Positions 1 through 12,248 are shown, counted from the stretch's first letter. The stretch is 64,000 nucleotides of DNA from an uncultured Octadecabacter sp. (GCA_937891785.1 CALAGN010000071.1:47463-111462), one strand, 5' to 3'. Program-made: numbers and translations. The notes: generated from the letters alone by a model not told the origin.

Positions 1-434
1 GGGCGGGGGAGTTTCGGGCGCGAATGTTCCATGATGATCACAAAAGTCGGGCCGGACTGCGATAGCGACGGATGCTGAAACGGCAAGACCTTAACGCCGC
101 GGGTGATCATCAGGCGCGCATGCACATCTGTGATCATTTCGTTGGCTTTTTGAGTGTCTAACAGGGCTGAAATGACGCCGGCACGATCCATTCCGATATC
201 AAGGTCAATCGCTTTTGCGGCCTCGAACAATCGATCAATATGTTCATCCAGAAATGCCCAAGTGCCGTCATAAAGGCGCAGGCCCTCCCAGACACCATCG
301 CCCAACATAAAGCCGCTGTCATAAACGCTGACAGTCGCCTCGGCGCGCGGTTTCAGCTGACCGTCCACATAGATGTGTATCGACTGATTGCGCAGATCAT
401 CTTCGGCTTGATGGGTGGTGACGCTGTCTTGCAT
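1..434 (-). CDS. Aminotransferase class IV (D-amino-acid/branched-chain aminotransferase-like), truncated at window edge
   Basis: Reverse-strand translation from ATG at 434 reads MQDSVTTHQAEDDLRNQSIHIYVDGQLKPRAEATVSVYDSGFMLGDGVWEGLRLYDG..., typical of the class IV aminotransferase N-terminus; runs off the window without a stop. Confidence 0.85.
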   Translation of the reverse strand, partial: MQDSVTTHQAEDDLRNQSIHIYVDGQLKPRAEATVSVYDSGFMLGDGVWEGLRLYDGTWAFLDEHIDRLFEAAKAIDLDIGMDRAGVISALLDTQKANEMITDVHARLMITRGVKVLPFQHPSLSQSGPTFVIIMEHSRPKLPR

Positions 435-569
435 AAGGCCCTCCGGTCGCTTTCTTGCACGCTAGGACAGGGCGGCAAATGTTCCAATGGGTAAAACGCG
501 CGTGAACACACGCCGCGGTGAATTGCTGTAAGGGGTCGGGTCGCGCAATGTATGGAAAAGGAGACCGCC

Positions 570-1232
570 ATGACCCGTCGCTCGCGCAATATTAAATCTG
601 CCGTTCTATCATTCGCAATCCTGCTGGGATTTGTCCTGCAAAGCGCCCCCGCTCAGGCGCGTGATATTCAAAAGACTGTCCTTGCTGGCGGCTGCTTTTG
701 GTGTATCGAGGCCGATTTTGAGGAAGTGCCGGGTGTGATCGAGGTTGAATCGGGTTTTTCCGGCGGCACGACTGCTAATCCGACGTATCGACAGGTTACG
801 CGCGGCGGAACCGGTCACTATGAGGTGGTCGAGATCACATTTGACGCCGACCGCGTCTCTTATGCGCAGCTTCTTCACAGCTTTTTCCGGTCTGTTGATC
901 CAACGGATGCGGGCGGGCAATTCTGCGATCGCGGCGATAGCTATCGCACAGCAGTTTTCGTCTCTAATCGGGCCCAACAGCAGATTGCGGAGCAAGCGAT
1001 TACCCAAGCCCAAGCCGACCTTGGTCGCCAGATTGTGACACCGATCTTGGCAGCGGCACCGTTTTATGCCGCCGAGGATTACCATCAGGACTATTATCGC
1101 GGCTCACGAACAATTCTGACGCGCGGCGGACCCAAGTCCCAAGCAGATGCATATAAATTCTACCGCGAGGCCTGTGGTCGTGATGCACGGGTGCACACAC
1201 TTTGGGGCAGCGCAGCGCCGTTCGCGGACTAG
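570..1232 (+). CDS. msrA: Peptide-methionine (S)-S-oxide reductase MsrA with N-terminal signal peptide (GCFWC variant)
   Basis: [45 protein letters not shown] motifs; hydrophobic N-terminal segment ending QSAPAQA. Confidence 0.93.
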   Translation: MTRRSRNIKSAVLSFAILLGFVLQSAPAQARDIQKTVLAGGCFWCIEADFEEVPGVIEVESGFSGGTTANPTYRQVTRGGTGHYEVVEITFDADRVSYAQLLHSFFRSVDPTDAGGQFCDRGDSYRTAVFVSNRAQQQIAEQAITQAQADLGRQIVTPILAAAPFYAAEDYHQDYYRGSRTILTRGGPKSQADAYKFYREACGRDARVHTLWGSAAPFAD

Positions 1233-2095
1233 GACCTAAAGGCCTGCACTTCTGCCAGATCAGGAATGACGTCGGCGGTCCCGTGGCGCGTGACCATGAG
1301 CGCGCCTGCCTTTGAAGCAAGCGCCAAAGCCTGCTCCATCGGGAGGCCGCGATCCAACCCGGCAAGCACATATCCGGTAAAGGTATCGCCCGCACCAGTT
1401 GTATCGACCGGTGTTACAGGTATTGCGGGAATATAAACTTCGCCCTTTGCGCCGAACCATTTCGCACCCGCGCCGCCAAGCGTGACAATCACATCCGCCA
1501 CGCCAAGGTCTTGGGGGACTTTTCCTGTCGCGGCGCGCAGTTGTTCAGCCTCGACCTTGTTCAGGATCAAAAAATCAAGGTTTTCAAGAACGCGCTGCAC
1601 GGCTTCGGCTGAAAACGGGGCGGCGGCATAGGCAACGCGCAGCCCCATCTTGCGACCTATTCTTGCTGCGACCTGCTGTAGGTTTGTTTCGTTCTGAAAC
1701 ACCAGCCAATCACCTTTTTGGGCTTCGGACAACGCGCCCTCAAGCGTGGCGAGTGGAATTTGATGGTTCGCGCTTGGGTGAAGGACGATCGCGTTTTCGC
1801 CTTGCGGGTCGACCATGATTATAGCCTGCGCCGTTTCGGCATCAACTTCGGTGATGTAGCGGGTATCAACGCCATATTCGAGCAACCGTTCGACCGTCCA
1901 GCGTCCGTCAGCGCCAACCGCGCCAATATGGTTTATACGAGCAGCGGCACGCGCGGCCGCGACCGACATATTCGCGCCCTTGCCACCTAAAAAGGTGTCG
2001 CGCCCCGTTGAGGCCAGCGTTTCGCCCGGCGCGGGTATGTGCGGTACAGAATAGACGACATCGACGTTAATCGAGCCAAGGTTCCAGATTGCCAT
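1229..2095 (-). CDS. rbsK: Ribokinase-family (PfkB) carbohydrate kinase
   Basis: [14 protein letters not shown] and [17 protein letters not shown] motifs; start [12 protein letters not shown]. Confidence 0.88.
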   Translation of the reverse strand: MAIWNLGSINVDVVYSVPHIPAPGETLASTGRDTFLGGKGANMSVAAARAAARINHIGAVGADGRWTVERLLEYGVDTRYITEVDAETAQAIIMVDPQGENAIVLHPSANHQIPLATLEGALSEAQKGDWLVFQNETNLQQVAARIGRKMGLRVAYAAAPFSAEAVQRVLENLDFLILNKVEAEQLRAATGKVPQDLGVADVIVTLGGAGAKWFGAKGEVYIPAIPVTPVDTTGAGDTFTGYVLAGLDRGLPMEQALALASKAGALMVTRHGTADVIPDLAEVQAFRS

Positions 2096-2097
2096 AG

Positions 2098-4353
2098 CTA
2101 GCTTACTTTGCAGGCGGCGATAACGGCCATATTTAGAATGTCGTTGACCGTCGCAACCGTCGAGCAAATCTGAACCGGCTTCTCGATCCCGCTAAGGATG
2201 GGGCCGATCACTGTCGCACCCGCCATTTCCTGCATCAGTTTCACCGAGATTGACGAGGAATGCCGCGCTGGCACAATCAACACATTGGCCGGTCCGGTCA
2301 GTCGCGAAAATGGATAGGCTTCGCGGGCGCGGGGGTTTAGGGCCACATCAACGGCCATCTCGCCCTCGTATTCGAAATCAACGCCACGTTTGTCCAGAAC
2401 CGCCGGTGCCTTATGCATCTTTTCGGCGCGCTCTGACACGGGATAACCGAACGTCGAAAAGCTTACGAAAGCAACACGCGGCTCCAGGCCCAGATCGCGC
2501 GCAACCGATGCGCCGCGTTCAGCGATATCCGCCAGATCGTGTTCGTCGGGCCATTCATGTACCAGCGTGTCGCCGATCAAGACGATTTTGCCCTTGTGCA
2601 GGATCGCGGAAATGCCGGCAGCACCATCTTTTGGTTGTGCGTCAAAAACATGGTTAATCAATTCAAGCACATGTGCGGATTTGCGGGTCACACCTGTGAC
2701 CATGCCGTCAGCATGACCATGCGCCAACATAAGCGCTGCAAAGACATGGCGGTCGCGCGCTGCCAGTCGGTGGATGTCTTGGCGGTCATGGCCTTTGCGC
2801 TGTAACCGCTCATGCAGGAAGGCCTTGTAGGTTTCTAGGTGGGGCGTGTTGGCGGCATTGATGACACGCAATTCGCGCACAGCGTCTGCAAGGCCTTCAA
2901 TCGTGAGCTTTTCCTTCACGTCTGCCTCGCGCCCAACGACCAGGGCCCGGCCAAGGCCGGAACGTTGGTACAGCACTGCAGCGCGCAGCACCCGCGGGTC
3001 GTCGCCTTCGGCAAAAACAATGGTAGACTGAGCCGCTTTGGCGCGGGCATGAATGCCACGCAGGATCGACGCCGTTGGATCCATGCGTGATTTCAATGAA
3101 AGTTCATAGCCTTCCATATCCACAATCGGACGGCGGGCAACGCCTGTATCCATGCCCGCGCGCGCCACGGCTGGCGGAATACGGTGGATAAGACGCGGGT
3201 CAAACGGCGTTGGGATAATGTAATCACGCCCAAAAGCGAGCTTGCGGCCATAAGCAACGGCAACTTCATCAGGCACATCTTCGCGCGCAAGATCAGCAAG
3301 CGCTTGGGCGCAAGCGATCTTCATCTCGTCGTTGATCGCGCGGGCGTGAATATCAAGCGCGCCGCGGAAAAGGTATGGGAAACCAAGGACGTTGTTCACC
3401 TGATTTGGATAGTCACTGCGCCCAGTTGCAACGATCGCGTCAACACGCACGGCATGCGCATCTTCTGGCGTGATCTCGGGGTCGGGGTTTGCCATGGCAA
3501 ATATAACCGGATTGTCGGCCATGCTTTGGACCATATCAGGAGTCACAGCACCTTTGACAGAAACGCCAAGAAACACATCCGCGCCAATCATTGCGTCTTC
3601 CAATGTGCGCGCGTCCGTCTTGGCGGAATGGGCAGATTTCCATTGGTTCATGCCTTCGGTGCGGCCCTGATAGATCACGCCTTTGGTGTCGCACAGGATA
3701 CAATTGTCGTGGCGCGCACCCATGGATTTGATGAGTTCGATACAAGCGATGCCAGCGGCACCTGCGCCGTTTACAACGATCCGCACATCTTCGATTTTTT
3801 TGCCCGACAGATATAATGCATTGATAAGGCCGGCCGCGCATATCACTGCGGTACCGTGCTGATCATCGTGGAAAACGGGAATATCCATTTCCTCTTTCAG
3901 GCGCTGTTCGATGATGAAACATTCGGGCGCTTTGATGTCTTCAAGGTTGATGCCGCCAAACGTTGGGCCCATCAGGCGCACGGCATTGCAGAACGCGTCT
4001 GGGTCTTCGGTGTCCAATTCGATGTCGATCGAGTTCACATCAGCAAAACGTTTGAACAGGACCGCCTTACCCTCCATCACGGGTTTACTGCCCAGCGCGC
4101 CAAGATTACCAAGGCCAAGGACTGCGGTGCCATTCGTGATGACAGCGACAAGATTGCCCTTGTTGGTGTAGTCATAGGCAAGTTCGGGATTGGCCGCGAT
4201 TTCCAAGCAGGGCACCGCGACTCCGGGGGAATATGCCAACGATAAATCGCGTTGCGTATGCATCGGAACGGTTGGCTGAATCTCGAATTTGCCGGGGACA
4301 GGCTCCATATGGAATGCCAGGGCATCTTCGCGCGTGACTCTGGAATTCGACAT
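2098..4353 (-). CDS. maeB: NADP-dependent malic enzyme with C-terminal phosphotransacetylase-like domain
   Basis: 751 aa; [31 protein letters not shown], followed by a PTA-like domain ([14 protein letters not shown]...). Confidence 0.95.
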   Translation of the reverse strand: MSNSRVTREDALAFHMEPVPGKFEIQPTVPMHTQRDLSLAYSPGVAVPCLEIAANPELAYDYTNKGNLVAVITNGTAVLGLGNLGALGSKPVMEGKAVLFKRFADVNSIDIELDTEDPDAFCNAVRLMGPTFGGINLEDIKAPECFIIEQRLKEEMDIPVFHDDQHGTAVICAAGLINALYLSGKKIEDVRIVVNGAGAAGIACIELIKSMGARHDNCILCDTKGVIYQGRTEGMNQWKSAHSAKTDARTLEDAMIGADVFLGVSVKGAVTPDMVQSMADNPVIFAMANPDPEITPEDAHAVRVDAIVATGRSDYPNQVNNVLGFPYLFRGALDIHARAINDEMKIACAQALADLAREDVPDEVAVAYGRKLAFGRDYIIPTPFDPRLIHRIPPAVARAGMDTGVARRPIVDMEGYELSLKSRMDPTASILRGIHARAKAAQSTIVFAEGDDPRVLRAAVLYQRSGLGRALVVGREADVKEKLTIEGLADAVRELRVINAANTPHLETYKAFLHERLQRKGHDRQDIHRLAARDRHVFAALMLAHGHADGMVTGVTRKSAHVLELINHVFDAQPKDGAAGISAILHKGKIVLIGDTLVHEWPDEHDLADIAERGASVARDLGLEPRVAFVSFSTFGYPVSERAEKMHKAPAVLDKRGVDFEYEGEMAVDVALNPRAREAYPFSRLTGPANVLIVPARHSSSISVKLMQEMAGATVIGPILSGIEKPVQICSTVATVNDILNMAVIAACKVS

Positions 4354-4477
4354 ATTGCTCTCCGATTACATCATGGTGTTCTAACGGGTCGGGGTGGGGG
4401 GCCGCAACGGCTTCGTTTTCGACTTTTGTCGCCAACATCGCACCTGTAGGGTCGCGCAGATCACCTTGGGGGGCTGA

Positions 4478-7114
4478 ATGACCGATACGCAGCACGTCGT
4501 TACGCCGATGATGGCGCAGTTTCTTGAGATAAAGGCGGGGCATCCTGATGCGCTGCTGTTTTATCGCATGGGTGATTTCTACGAGATGTTCTTTGACGAT
4601 GCTATTGCCGCGTCCGAGGCGCTCGATATTGCGCTCACGAAACGCGGCAAACACAACGGTGAGGATATCCCGATGTGCGGAGTTCCTGTGCATAGCGCCG
4701 AGGGCTATCTACTGACGCTGATCCGCAAAGGGTTTCGCGTGGGCGTTTGTGAGCAGATGGAAGACCCAGCCGAGGCCAAAAAACGTGGCTCCAAATCTGT
4801 GGTGCATCGCGAGGTTGTGCGGCTTGTGACGCCGGGAACGCTGACCGAAGATTCGCTGTTGGACGCGCGCAAGCATAACTTTCTAGCGGCCTTTGCCGAG
4901 GTGCGTGGTGATGCAGCATTGGCGTGGGCCGATATCTCGACTGGGGCCGTGCATGTGATGGCTTGTGCGCTTGTGCGGCTTGGCCCCGAACTGGCGCGTT
5001 TGGCCCCGCGCGAGGTGTTGCTGACAGAAGCTGGCGAAGCAAGTTACGGCGAAACAGTCTCTGAGTCAGGGGCAGCAATAACCTGTTTGGGGAACGCCGC
5101 CTTTGATAGCACTGCGGGGGAAAAGCGGCTGCTCGCACTTTATGGGGTTGCTTCGCTTGATGCCTATGGCTCGTTTTCGCGGGCGGAAATTTCAGCGTTG
5201 TCAGCCTTGGTTGAATACCTAGATATTACCCAAAAAGGGAACCTGCCGCTGCTGCGGCCGCCAGCGCAAGAAGGGCAAGCGACGACGATGCAGATCGACG
5301 CGCCAACGCGACGGTCACTAGAGTTGACACACGCGCTGGCCGGTGGGCGGGCCGGATCGTTGCTGTCAGTGATTGATCGCACGGTTACAGCGGGCGGCGC
5401 ACGAATTTTGGAACGACGATTGTCGTCGCCGTCTTGTGATCTGACTACGATTGGCGCGCGCCATGATGCGATTGCCGCGATGTTAGGCAACACGCGGTTG
5501 ATGGGGGATATTCGCGAAGGCTTGCGCCGCGTTCATGACATTGATCGCGCCTTTTCCCGCCTTGCCTTGGGGCGAGGGGGTCCGCGAGACCTTGCCGCCC
5601 TCCGCAATTCCCTCGCGGAGGGCGAAGCGTTGTTTGGTCTTTTGACCGGAATCGCGCTTCCAGCGCTTTTGGACGCAGCCCGCACTGATTTGACCGGTCA
5701 AGATGAATTGCACGGGTTGCTCCATAACGCTTTGGTGGCTGAGCCGCCAATTTTGGCGCGAGATGGCGGGTTTATTGCTATCGGTTACGACGAGGATCTT
5801 GATGAAGCGCGCAAGCTACGTGATGAAGGTCGGTCGGTGATTGCGTCGCTTCAAGCGCAGTATGCAGCAGAAGCGGGAATTGCGGGACTGAAGATCAAGC
5901 ACAACAATGTGCTGGGTTACTTCATTGAAACCACGTCGACGCATGCCGAAAAAATGCTAGCGCCGCCGCAGAACGAAATGTTCATTCACCGGCAGACGAC
6001 AGCCAATCAGGTGCGGTTTACCACGCTTGAGCTGAGCGAGCTTGAAACGAAGATCCTTAACGCGGGTGGGCGCGCCCTTGAGATAGAAAAGCGGCTCTAT
6101 CAAAGCCTAACTGAAGCTGTCTTGTCGCACGTTGGCCCGATCACGAACCTATCACGCGCACTGTCAGAATTTGATTTTGCGTCGGCGCTAGCGGATCTTG
6201 CGCGCGCTCAAGTCTGGTGTTGTCCTGTGATGGAAGACAGCCGCGCGTTTTTCGTGACTGGCGGGCGGCATCCGGTGGTTGAGCGTGCGCTTCAGAAGGA
6301 AGGCGTGCCGTTTGTTGCCAATGACTGCGGCCTGACAGACGCGCCAATCTGGCTTCTAACTGGCCCGAACATGGCGGGTAAATCAACGTTTTTGCGACAG
6401 AATGCGCTGATTGCTGTTTTGGCGCAGGCTGGCAGTTTTGTGCCCGCGCGCGAGGCCACCATCGGCGTGGTGAGCCAGTTGTTCAGCCGTGTCGGCGCAT
6501 CTGATGATCTGGCGCGAGGTCGGTCTACGTTTATGGTAGAAATGGTCGAAACGGCCGCGATTTTGAACCAGGCCGATGACCGCGCGCTGGTGATTTTAGA
6601 CGAAATAGGGCGCGGCACGGCAACCTATGACGGGCTATCTATCGCTTGGGCTACGTTAGAGCATTTGCACGATGTAAACGGGTGCCGCGCGCTGTTTGCC
6701 ACGCATTATCACGAAATGGCGGCGCTTTCGGCGAAATTGGACGGCGTCGAAAACGCGACCGTGACGGTAAAAGAATGGGACGGTGATGTCATTTTTCTTC
6801 ACGAGGTCAAGCGCGGCACGGCTGATCGCAGTTACGGCGTACAGGTCGCGCGGCTGGCGGGCTTGCCACCATCTGTCGTAGAGCGCGCCAAAATTGTGCT
6901 TGAAGCGCTGGAAAAAGGCGAGCGGGAAGGGGGCGGCACGCGGAAGGCGCTAATTGACGACCTTCCGCTGTTTTCCGTAACGCCTGCCGCACCAATTGTG
7001 AAGCAGGCAGTCCCTTCAAAGGTCGAGTCCGCGCTGGATTCAATCCATCCCGATCAAATGACACCGCTTCAGGCGCTTGAAGCGCTTTATCGGCTCAAGG
7101 ATTTGGGTAAGTAG
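4478..7114 (+). CDS. mutS: DNA mismatch repair protein MutS
   Basis: 878 aa; [32 protein letters not shown]; Walker [32 protein letters not shown]. Confidence 0.98.
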   Translation: MTDTQHVVTPMMAQFLEIKAGHPDALLFYRMGDFYEMFFDDAIAASEALDIALTKRGKHNGEDIPMCGVPVHSAEGYLLTLIRKGFRVGVCEQMEDPAEAKKRGSKSVVHREVVRLVTPGTLTEDSLLDARKHNFLAAFAEVRGDAALAWADISTGAVHVMACALVRLGPELARLAPREVLLTEAGEASYGETVSESGAAITCLGNAAFDSTAGEKRLLALYGVASLDAYGSFSRAEISALSALVEYLDITQKGNLPLLRPPAQEGQATTMQIDAPTRRSLELTHALAGGRAGSLLSVIDRTVTAGGARILERRLSSPSCDLTTIGARHDAIAAMLGNTRLMGDIREGLRRVHDIDRAFSRLALGRGGPRDLAALRNSLAEGEALFGLLTGIALPALLDAARTDLTGQDELHGLLHNALVAEPPILARDGGFIAIGYDEDLDEARKLRDEGRSVIASLQAQYAAEAGIAGLKIKHNNVLGYFIETTSTHAEKMLAPPQNEMFIHRQTTANQVRFTTLELSELETKILNAGGRALEIEKRLYQSLTEAVLSHVGPITNLSRALSEFDFASALADLARAQVWCCPVMEDSRAFFVTGGRHPVVERALQKEGVPFVANDCGLTDAPIWLLTGPNMAGKSTFLRQNALIAVLAQAGSFVPAREATIGVVSQLFSRVGASDDLARGRSTFMVEMVETAAILNQADDRALVILDEIGRGTATYDGLSIAWATLEHLHDVNGCRALFATHYHEMAALSAKLDGVENATVTVKEWDGDVIFLHEVKRGTADRSYGVQVARLAGLPPSVVERAKIVLEALEKGEREGGGTRKALIDDLPLFSVTPAAPIVKQAVPSKVESALDSIHPDQMTPLQALEALYRLKDLGK

Positions 7115-7129
7115 GGCGGCAAACCGCCC
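7114..7129. terminator. Possible hairpin between convergent mutS and grpE
   Basis: GGGCGG-CAAA-CCGCCC directly after the mutS stop; no clear T-tract. Confidence 0.4.
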
Positions 7130-7137
7130 CGCTCCAA

Positions 7138-7710
7138 TCAGCTTGGGGGTGTCGATGAAACGCCAACCTGTGCAGGACGCAAAAGGCGGTCATGCAACAT
7201 GAAACCACTGGCAGAGACCTGAATGATGTCGCCTGCTTTGGTGCCAGGCAAAGGTGCTTCGAACATTGCTTCGTGCTTTTTCGGATCAAAGCGTTCGCCG
7301 ACTTCAGGACGCACAACTTCTACGCCGTGTTTTTTGAAGACGTTACGCAATTCGCGCATTGTTAGCTCAACGCCTTCGAGAAGCGCTTTGTCACCATCTT
7401 TGCCGTCTTCGGTCGCCATCGTCAGCGCACGCTCAAGGTTGTCATAGATCGGGAGTAGATCGCGCGCGAGTTTGGAGCCGCCATAACTTTCAGCCTCGCG
7501 CCGATCGCGCTCCGCACGTTTACGGGTGTTTTCAGCGTCAGCCAATGCCCGCATGAATCTGTCGCGCATGTCGTCGCGTTCCCGGCGCAGTTCTTCTATT
7601 GCGTCGATTGAATCGCCCTCAGCATCGATTTCGGATTCTTGTGCCAGCATTGGGTCATTTTCTGCGACCATCTCGCGGGCGATTTCTTCGTCTGTTTTAC
7701 GCTCTGCCAT
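7138..7710 (-). CDS. grpE: Nucleotide exchange factor GrpE
   Basis: DMRDRFMRALADAENTRKRAERD...; adjacent to hrcA. Confidence 0.95.
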   Translation of the reverse strand: MAERKTDEEIAREMVAENDPMLAQESEIDAEGDSIDAIEELRRERDDMRDRFMRALADAENTRKRAERDRREAESYGGSKLARDLLPIYDNLERALTMATEDGKDGDKALLEGVELTMRELRNVFKKHGVEVVRPEVGERFDPKKHEAMFEAPLPGTKAGDIIQVSASGFMLHDRLLRPAQVGVSSTPPS

Positions 7711-7723
7711 CGTCTTCTTTTCC

Positions 7724-8788
7724 TTAGCCGCGGTCGGCGATCATTTTACCGACCAGCTGCGCTGTATAATCCACAATAGGGACGATCCGCCCATAATTCA
7801 GACGTGTCGGCCCAATGACACCCACGGCGCCAATGATCTTACGATCAGCGTTCATATATGGGGACACCACCAAAGAGGAACCCGAAAGTGAAAAAAGTTT
7901 GTTCTCTGAGCCAATGAATATGCGCACGCCCTCGCCATGTTCCGTCAATTCAAGGAAATCAGCGATATCACGCTTGCGTTCAAGGTCGTCAAACAGGCTC
8001 CGAATGCGTTCAAGGTCGGCCTCGTCGCCTTGTTCGCCGATCAAATTGCCGCGCCCACGCACAATCAGCCGTTCATTTGATTCGCCTTGGTCGGTCCAAA
8101 TGGCAAGCCCTTCTTCGACCATGGCCCGCGCGAGGATATCGATTTCTTGACGGCGCGAATGTATTTCACGCTTCATGAGGGCGCTCAGCTCGGTGAGTGT
8201 GCGTCCCTCTGCCAAGGCATTGAGGAAATTTGCGGCCTCGCGCATCGAAGAGGGCGTTTGTCCGGGTGATGGGGTGAACACGCGGTTTTCAACATGACCA
8301 TCGGCGAAAACGATTACTGCGAGCGCACGATCCGGCGCGAGCGACACAAATTCGATATGTTTGATGGCCGCTTCGTGTTTTGGGGTCAAGACAAGGCTGG
8401 CACCGCGGGTCACACCAGACAGGGCTGATCCAACGCGATCAAGCAGGGCGCTGACATCGGAATCGTTTGCGCTACCGCTTTCGTCGATCTTTGCGCGGTC
8501 GTCTTGGTTAAGGTCGCCAACTTCAAGCAAGCCGTCCACGAACATACGCAGACCTGTTTGGGTTGGGATGCGTCCGGCGCTTATGTGGGGCGAGCCAAGC
8601 AGGCCGAGGTGCTCAAGATCTTGCATAACGTTGCGGATTGTCGCCGCACTGACGCTCTCAGTCATCGTTCGGGTCAGAGTACGCGAGCCAACAGGTGCGC
8701 CAGTTTCAAGATAGCCTTCGACAACGCGGCGAAATACTTCGCGCGATCGGTCGCTCATGTCTTGGAATAGGGATGCTGTATCGGTCAT
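7724..8788 (-). CDS. hrcA: Heat-inducible transcription repressor HrcA
   Basis: SREVFRRVVEGYLETGAPVGSRTLTR, GLLGSPHISAGRIPTQTGLRMFVDGL; start chosen at MTDTASLF. Confidence 0.95.
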   Translation of the reverse strand: MTDTASLFQDMSDRSREVFRRVVEGYLETGAPVGSRTLTRTMTESVSAATIRNVMQDLEHLGLLGSPHISAGRIPTQTGLRMFVDGLLEVGDLNQDDRAKIDESGSANDSDVSALLDRVGSALSGVTRGASLVLTPKHEAAIKHIEFVSLAPDRALAVIVFADGHVENRVFTPSPGQTPSSMREAANFLNALAEGRTLTELSALMKREIHSRRQEIDILARAMVEEGLAIWTDQGESNERLIVRGRGNLIGEQGDEADLERIRSLFDDLERKRDIADFLELTEHGEGVRIFIGSENKLFSLSGSSLVVSPYMNADRKIIGAVGVIGPTRLNYGRIVPIVDYTAQLVGKMIADRG

Positions 8789-8910
8789 GGCTCTGATGGT
8801 TTTCAAGTGCCGGTCAACGTAGAACGCGCGGCCACATGTGGTCAATCGGTCTTGGCTTTGGAGCGCTTGGCGCGTATCCCATTGCGCAAAGCAACATAAG
8901 GGATTTTCCA

Positions 8911-9618
8911 ATGCGCCCCTCTGGACGTCAAATAGATGAAATGCGGCCAATTTCGATTGAAACGGACGTAACGCGTCACGCTGAAGGGTCGTGCCTGATC
9001 AAATGCGGCGATACCCACGTGCTATGCACGGCGTCGATTGACGAACGTGTGCCGCCGTTCCTTAAAAATTCGGGGCTAGGCTGGGTCACTGCGGAATACG
9101 GCATGCTGCCACGCGCGACCCATACGCGGATGCGCCGTGAGGCCAAAAATGGACAGTCAGGCCGGACGCAGGAAATTCAGCGCTTGATCGGGCGGTCCTT
9201 GCGGGCTGGTGTTGATCGCGTTGCGTTGGGCGAGCGTCAAATCGTGATCGATTGTGACGTTATTCAGGCTGACGGCGGAACGCGCTGTGCCTCTATTACC
9301 GGTGGTTGGGTTGCGCTTAAGTTGGCGGTGAACAAGCTGATGAAGGCCGGCGACGTGATCAGCGATCCGCTGGTTGATCCAGTTGCGGCGATCAGCTGCG
9401 GGATCTTTGCGGGGCAGGCGGTGCTTGATCTTGATTACCCCGAAGATAGCGAAGCAGGCGTTGACGGCAATTTCGTCATGACAGGCAAGCAATTGATCGA
9501 AGTGCAGATGTCGGCCGAGGGTGCCACCTATTCCCGCGACCAGATGAATGCGCTGCTCGATCTGGCGGAAAAAGGTGTTGCCGAACTTGAAGCACTGCAG
9601 AGAGCCGCAACAGCATGA
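8911..9618 (+). CDS. rph: Ribonuclease PH
   Basis: [55 protein letters not shown]. Confidence 0.97.
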   Translation: MRPSGRQIDEMRPISIETDVTRHAEGSCLIKCGDTHVLCTASIDERVPPFLKNSGLGWVTAEYGMLPRATHTRMRREAKNGQSGRTQEIQRLIGRSLRAGVDRVALGERQIVIDCDVIQADGGTRCASITGGWVALKLAVNKLMKAGDVISDPLVDPVAAISCGIFAGQAVLDLDYPEDSEAGVDGNFVMTGKQLIEVQMSAEGATYSRDQMNALLDLAEKGVAELEALQRAATA

Positions 9619-10226
9619 CCCGGAAGTTTGATGGCGACGCGCTTGTCATCGCAACTCACAACGCTGGCAAGCGGGACGAGATTGCAGCACTGCTTGCGCC
9701 ATATCGCGTGACGTTGTCATCAAACGCCGATCACGGCTTGCCCGAGCCTGAAGAGACCGAGACGACCTTTGCTGGAAATGCGCGGATCAAGGCGCATGCT
9801 GCGTCTCGGGGTACCGGCTTGCCCGCCCTTGCCGATGATAGCGGGATCGAGATCGATGCTTTGGATGGGGCGCCCGGTATTTATACAGCTGACTGGGCCG
9901 AAACGCCTAACGGGCGGGATTTCGAGAAGGCAATGCGCAAGACTTGGGACAAGCTTGAGGCGGTTCAGGCACCCGAACCACGCACCGCGCGGTTTTGCTG
10001 CACTTTGGTTCTAGCGTGGCCCGATGGGCACGACGAAGTCTTTGCTGGCATCATGCCGGGCCGGATCGTTTGGCCGATGCGTGGCGACCAAGGACACGGA
10101 TATGATCCAATCTTCCAGCCCGAAGGTTTTGATGTGACCTTTGGTGAGATGGGTCGTTGGGAGAAGAACGAGATCAGTCATCGCGCTGATGCATTCAAAA
10201 AGCTGATTGCAGGCTGTTTTGCCTGA
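9615..10226 (+). CDS. rdgB: XTP/dITP diphosphatase (RdgB/HAM1 family)
   Basis: [44 protein letters not shown]. Confidence 0.95.
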   Translation: MTRKFDGDALVIATHNAGKRDEIAALLAPYRVTLSSNADHGLPEPEETETTFAGNARIKAHAASRGTGLPALADDSGIEIDALDGAPGIYTADWAETPNGRDFEKAMRKTWDKLEAVQAPEPRTARFCCTLVLAWPDGHDEVFAGIMPGRIVWPMRGDQGHGYDPIFQPEGFDVTFGEMGRWEKNEISHRADAFKKLIAGCFA

Positions 10227-11361
10227 AGCGTTTGGCCTTTATATCCATTGGCCCTTTTGTCAGGCAAAGTGCCCCTACTGTGACTTCAACTCGCATGTAA
10301 CGCGCAACATTGATCAAAAGCGCTGGTTGGCTGCATATGTAGCCGAGATTTCCCGCGTTGGGGCGCAAACCACAGGACGAACGCTGAACAGTGTTTTCTT
10401 TGGTGGCGGCACGCCAAGCCTGATGGAACCCGAAACCGTTGACGGAGTTATGACGGCGGTGCGTGCGACCTGGCCGACGGCAAATTCGATCGAAGTTACG
10501 CTTGAGGCGAACCCGACATCGGTAGAGGCGGGACGCTTTCAGGGATATCGGCAGGCGGGGGTCAATCGCGTTTCGATGGGAATCCAAGCGCTGCACGACG
10601 ATGACTTGCGCGCCCTTGGGCGGTTGCATTCTGTTGTTGAGGGTCTTGCGGCATTTGAAACCGCGCGCGGGATCTTTAATCGGGTGAGTTTCGATCTGAT
10701 CTATGCACGGCAAGGCCAAACACTGGCTGACTGGCGAACCGAACTGCGCCGGGCGCTTGATCTCGGCTTGGATCACCTTTCACTTTATCAGCTAACAATC
10801 GAAGAGGGCACAGCCTTTGGGGATCGCTATGCCCTTGGAAAGCTGCGCGGACTGCCTGATGAGGATTTGTCGGCCGACATGTACGAGGCGACCCAAGAGA
10901 TCTGCGGAGCTGCGGGGCTTATGGCCTATGAGGTGTCTAATCACGCCAAAAATGGGAATGAGAGCCAGCACAACCTGATCTATTGGCGCTATCAGGACTA
11001 TGCCGGTATAGGACCGGGGGCGCACGGACGGCTGACATTGGACGGCCAGAAATTCGCCACCGAAACTGTTCTTTCGCCTGGTGGATGGTTGAACGCTGTC
11101 GAAAATATCGGAACAGGCGAAAGTCTTCGTGCTTTGCTGTCGGATGAAGACCAATTTGCAGAGCGCTTGTTAATGGGGTTGCGGCTGTCAGAGGGCGTCG
11201 ATCTGGCTGGTAGTGATAGCGCTCAGAATCCAACGTTCGTTAATAATATCAATGGCTTATCTGATTTGGGTCTTGTCGGGTATGAAAATCAGACACTTCT
11301 CGCAACCCACAAAGGTCGACCAGTTTTGAACGGTATTTTACGCAGTCTTCTTGGTGGTTAA
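10207..11361 (+). CDS. hemW: Radical SAM heme chaperone HemW / coproporphyrinogen III oxidase-like
   Basis: GLYIHWPFCQAKCPYCDFNSH radical SAM CxxxCxxC; FFGGGTPSLM. Confidence 0.94.
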   Translation: MQAVLPEAFGLYIHWPFCQAKCPYCDFNSHVTRNIDQKRWLAAYVAEISRVGAQTTGRTLNSVFFGGGTPSLMEPETVDGVMTAVRATWPTANSIEVTLEANPTSVEAGRFQGYRQAGVNRVSMGIQALHDDDLRALGRLHSVVEGLAAFETARGIFNRVSFDLIYARQGQTLADWRTELRRALDLGLDHLSLYQLTIEEGTAFGDRYALGKLRGLPDEDLSADMYEATQEICGAAGLMAYEVSNHAKNGNESQHNLIYWRYQDYAGIGPGAHGRLTLDGQKFATETVLSPGGWLNAVENIGTGESLRALLSDEDQFAERLLMGLRLSEGVDLAGSDSAQNPTFVNNINGLSDLGLVGYENQTLLATHKGRPVLNGILRSLLGG

Positions 11362-12248
11362 CCGCCAGATAGCACGCGCAGGAGATCATCAAGCTGCTCA
11401 AGAGATTTGTAGTTAAGCGTCAGCTTTCCAGCTTCGCCAGTGGTATTTTGATCAATATGCACACCCATGCCAAGCGCAGCACCCAATTCCCGCTCAATTT
11501 GTATCGTGTCGGCATCTTTGGAGCTGCGGGCTGGAGCATGTCGTTTTGTGCTAGCGGGGCCTTTGCGCACTAGCTTTTCAATATCTCGGACTGATAACCC
11601 GTCACGAACAACTTTGTTTGCGAGATCAAGCGCATTTTCCTGACCGATAAGTGAGCGCGCGTGCCCTGCACTAAGCCTGCCATCAGAAACATAGGCCTGT
11701 ATCGTATCTGGAAGGGTCAGCAACCGCATGAGATTCGCAATATGGCTGCGGCTTTTACCAAGCGCCGTTCCAAGCTCTTCTTGGGTGTGACCGAAACGCT
11801 CCATGAGCTGGCGATAACCGGCTGCCTCGTCAATCGCGTTGAGGTCTGCGCGTTGTATGTTCTCGATCATCGCGACTTCAAGAACTTCTGCGTCACTAAA
11901 TTCACGCAAAAGCACGGGAATCTCGTGAAGTTGCGCCCGTTGCGCTGCCCGCCAGCGACGTTCGCCGGCAACAATTTCATATTGGGTTTCGCTGCCAGGC
12001 TTTCTACGTACGATAAGCGGCTGGATAATACCTTTTTCCCGCACGGAAGCGGTTAGATCAGACAGGCTCTCTTCGTCAAACGTCCTACGGGGCTGATCTG
12101 GATTTGGCTCGACCGTTTCGATGGGAACCAGAAGATCGGGCCGACGCGATGGATTTGTGTCTGCTGTGTCAGCCGGTTGGGCGACATCTGCCATGAGAGC
12201 AGAGAGTCCGCGCCCCAGTCCTCTGTTTTTGGTTGTTTTATTGGTCAT
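11358..12248 (-). CDS. parB: Chromosome partitioning protein ParB
   Basis: GLGRGLSALMAD; EIVAGERRWRAAQRA; HTH LGKSRSHIANLMRLL; adjacent to parA and parS. Confidence 0.97.
   Translation of the reverse strand: MTNKTTKNRGLGRGLSALMADVAQPADTADTNPSRRPDLLVPIETVEPNPDQPRRTFDEESLSDLTASVREKGIIQPLIVRRKPGSETQYEIVAGERRWRAAQRAQLHEIPVLLREFSDAEVLEVAMIENIQRADLNAIDEAAGYRQLMERFGHTQEELGTALGKSRSHIANLMRLLTLPDTIQAYVSDGRLSAGHARSLIGQENALDLANKVVRDGLSVRDIEKLVRKGPASTKRHAPARSSKDADTIQIERELGAALGMGVHIDQNTTGEAGKLTLNYKSLEQLDDLLRVLSGG

Noticed and set aside
7138-8788. CIRCE element for HrcA near grpE/hrcA
   Set aside because: No TTAGCACTC-N9-GAGTGCTAA found by eye around the operon
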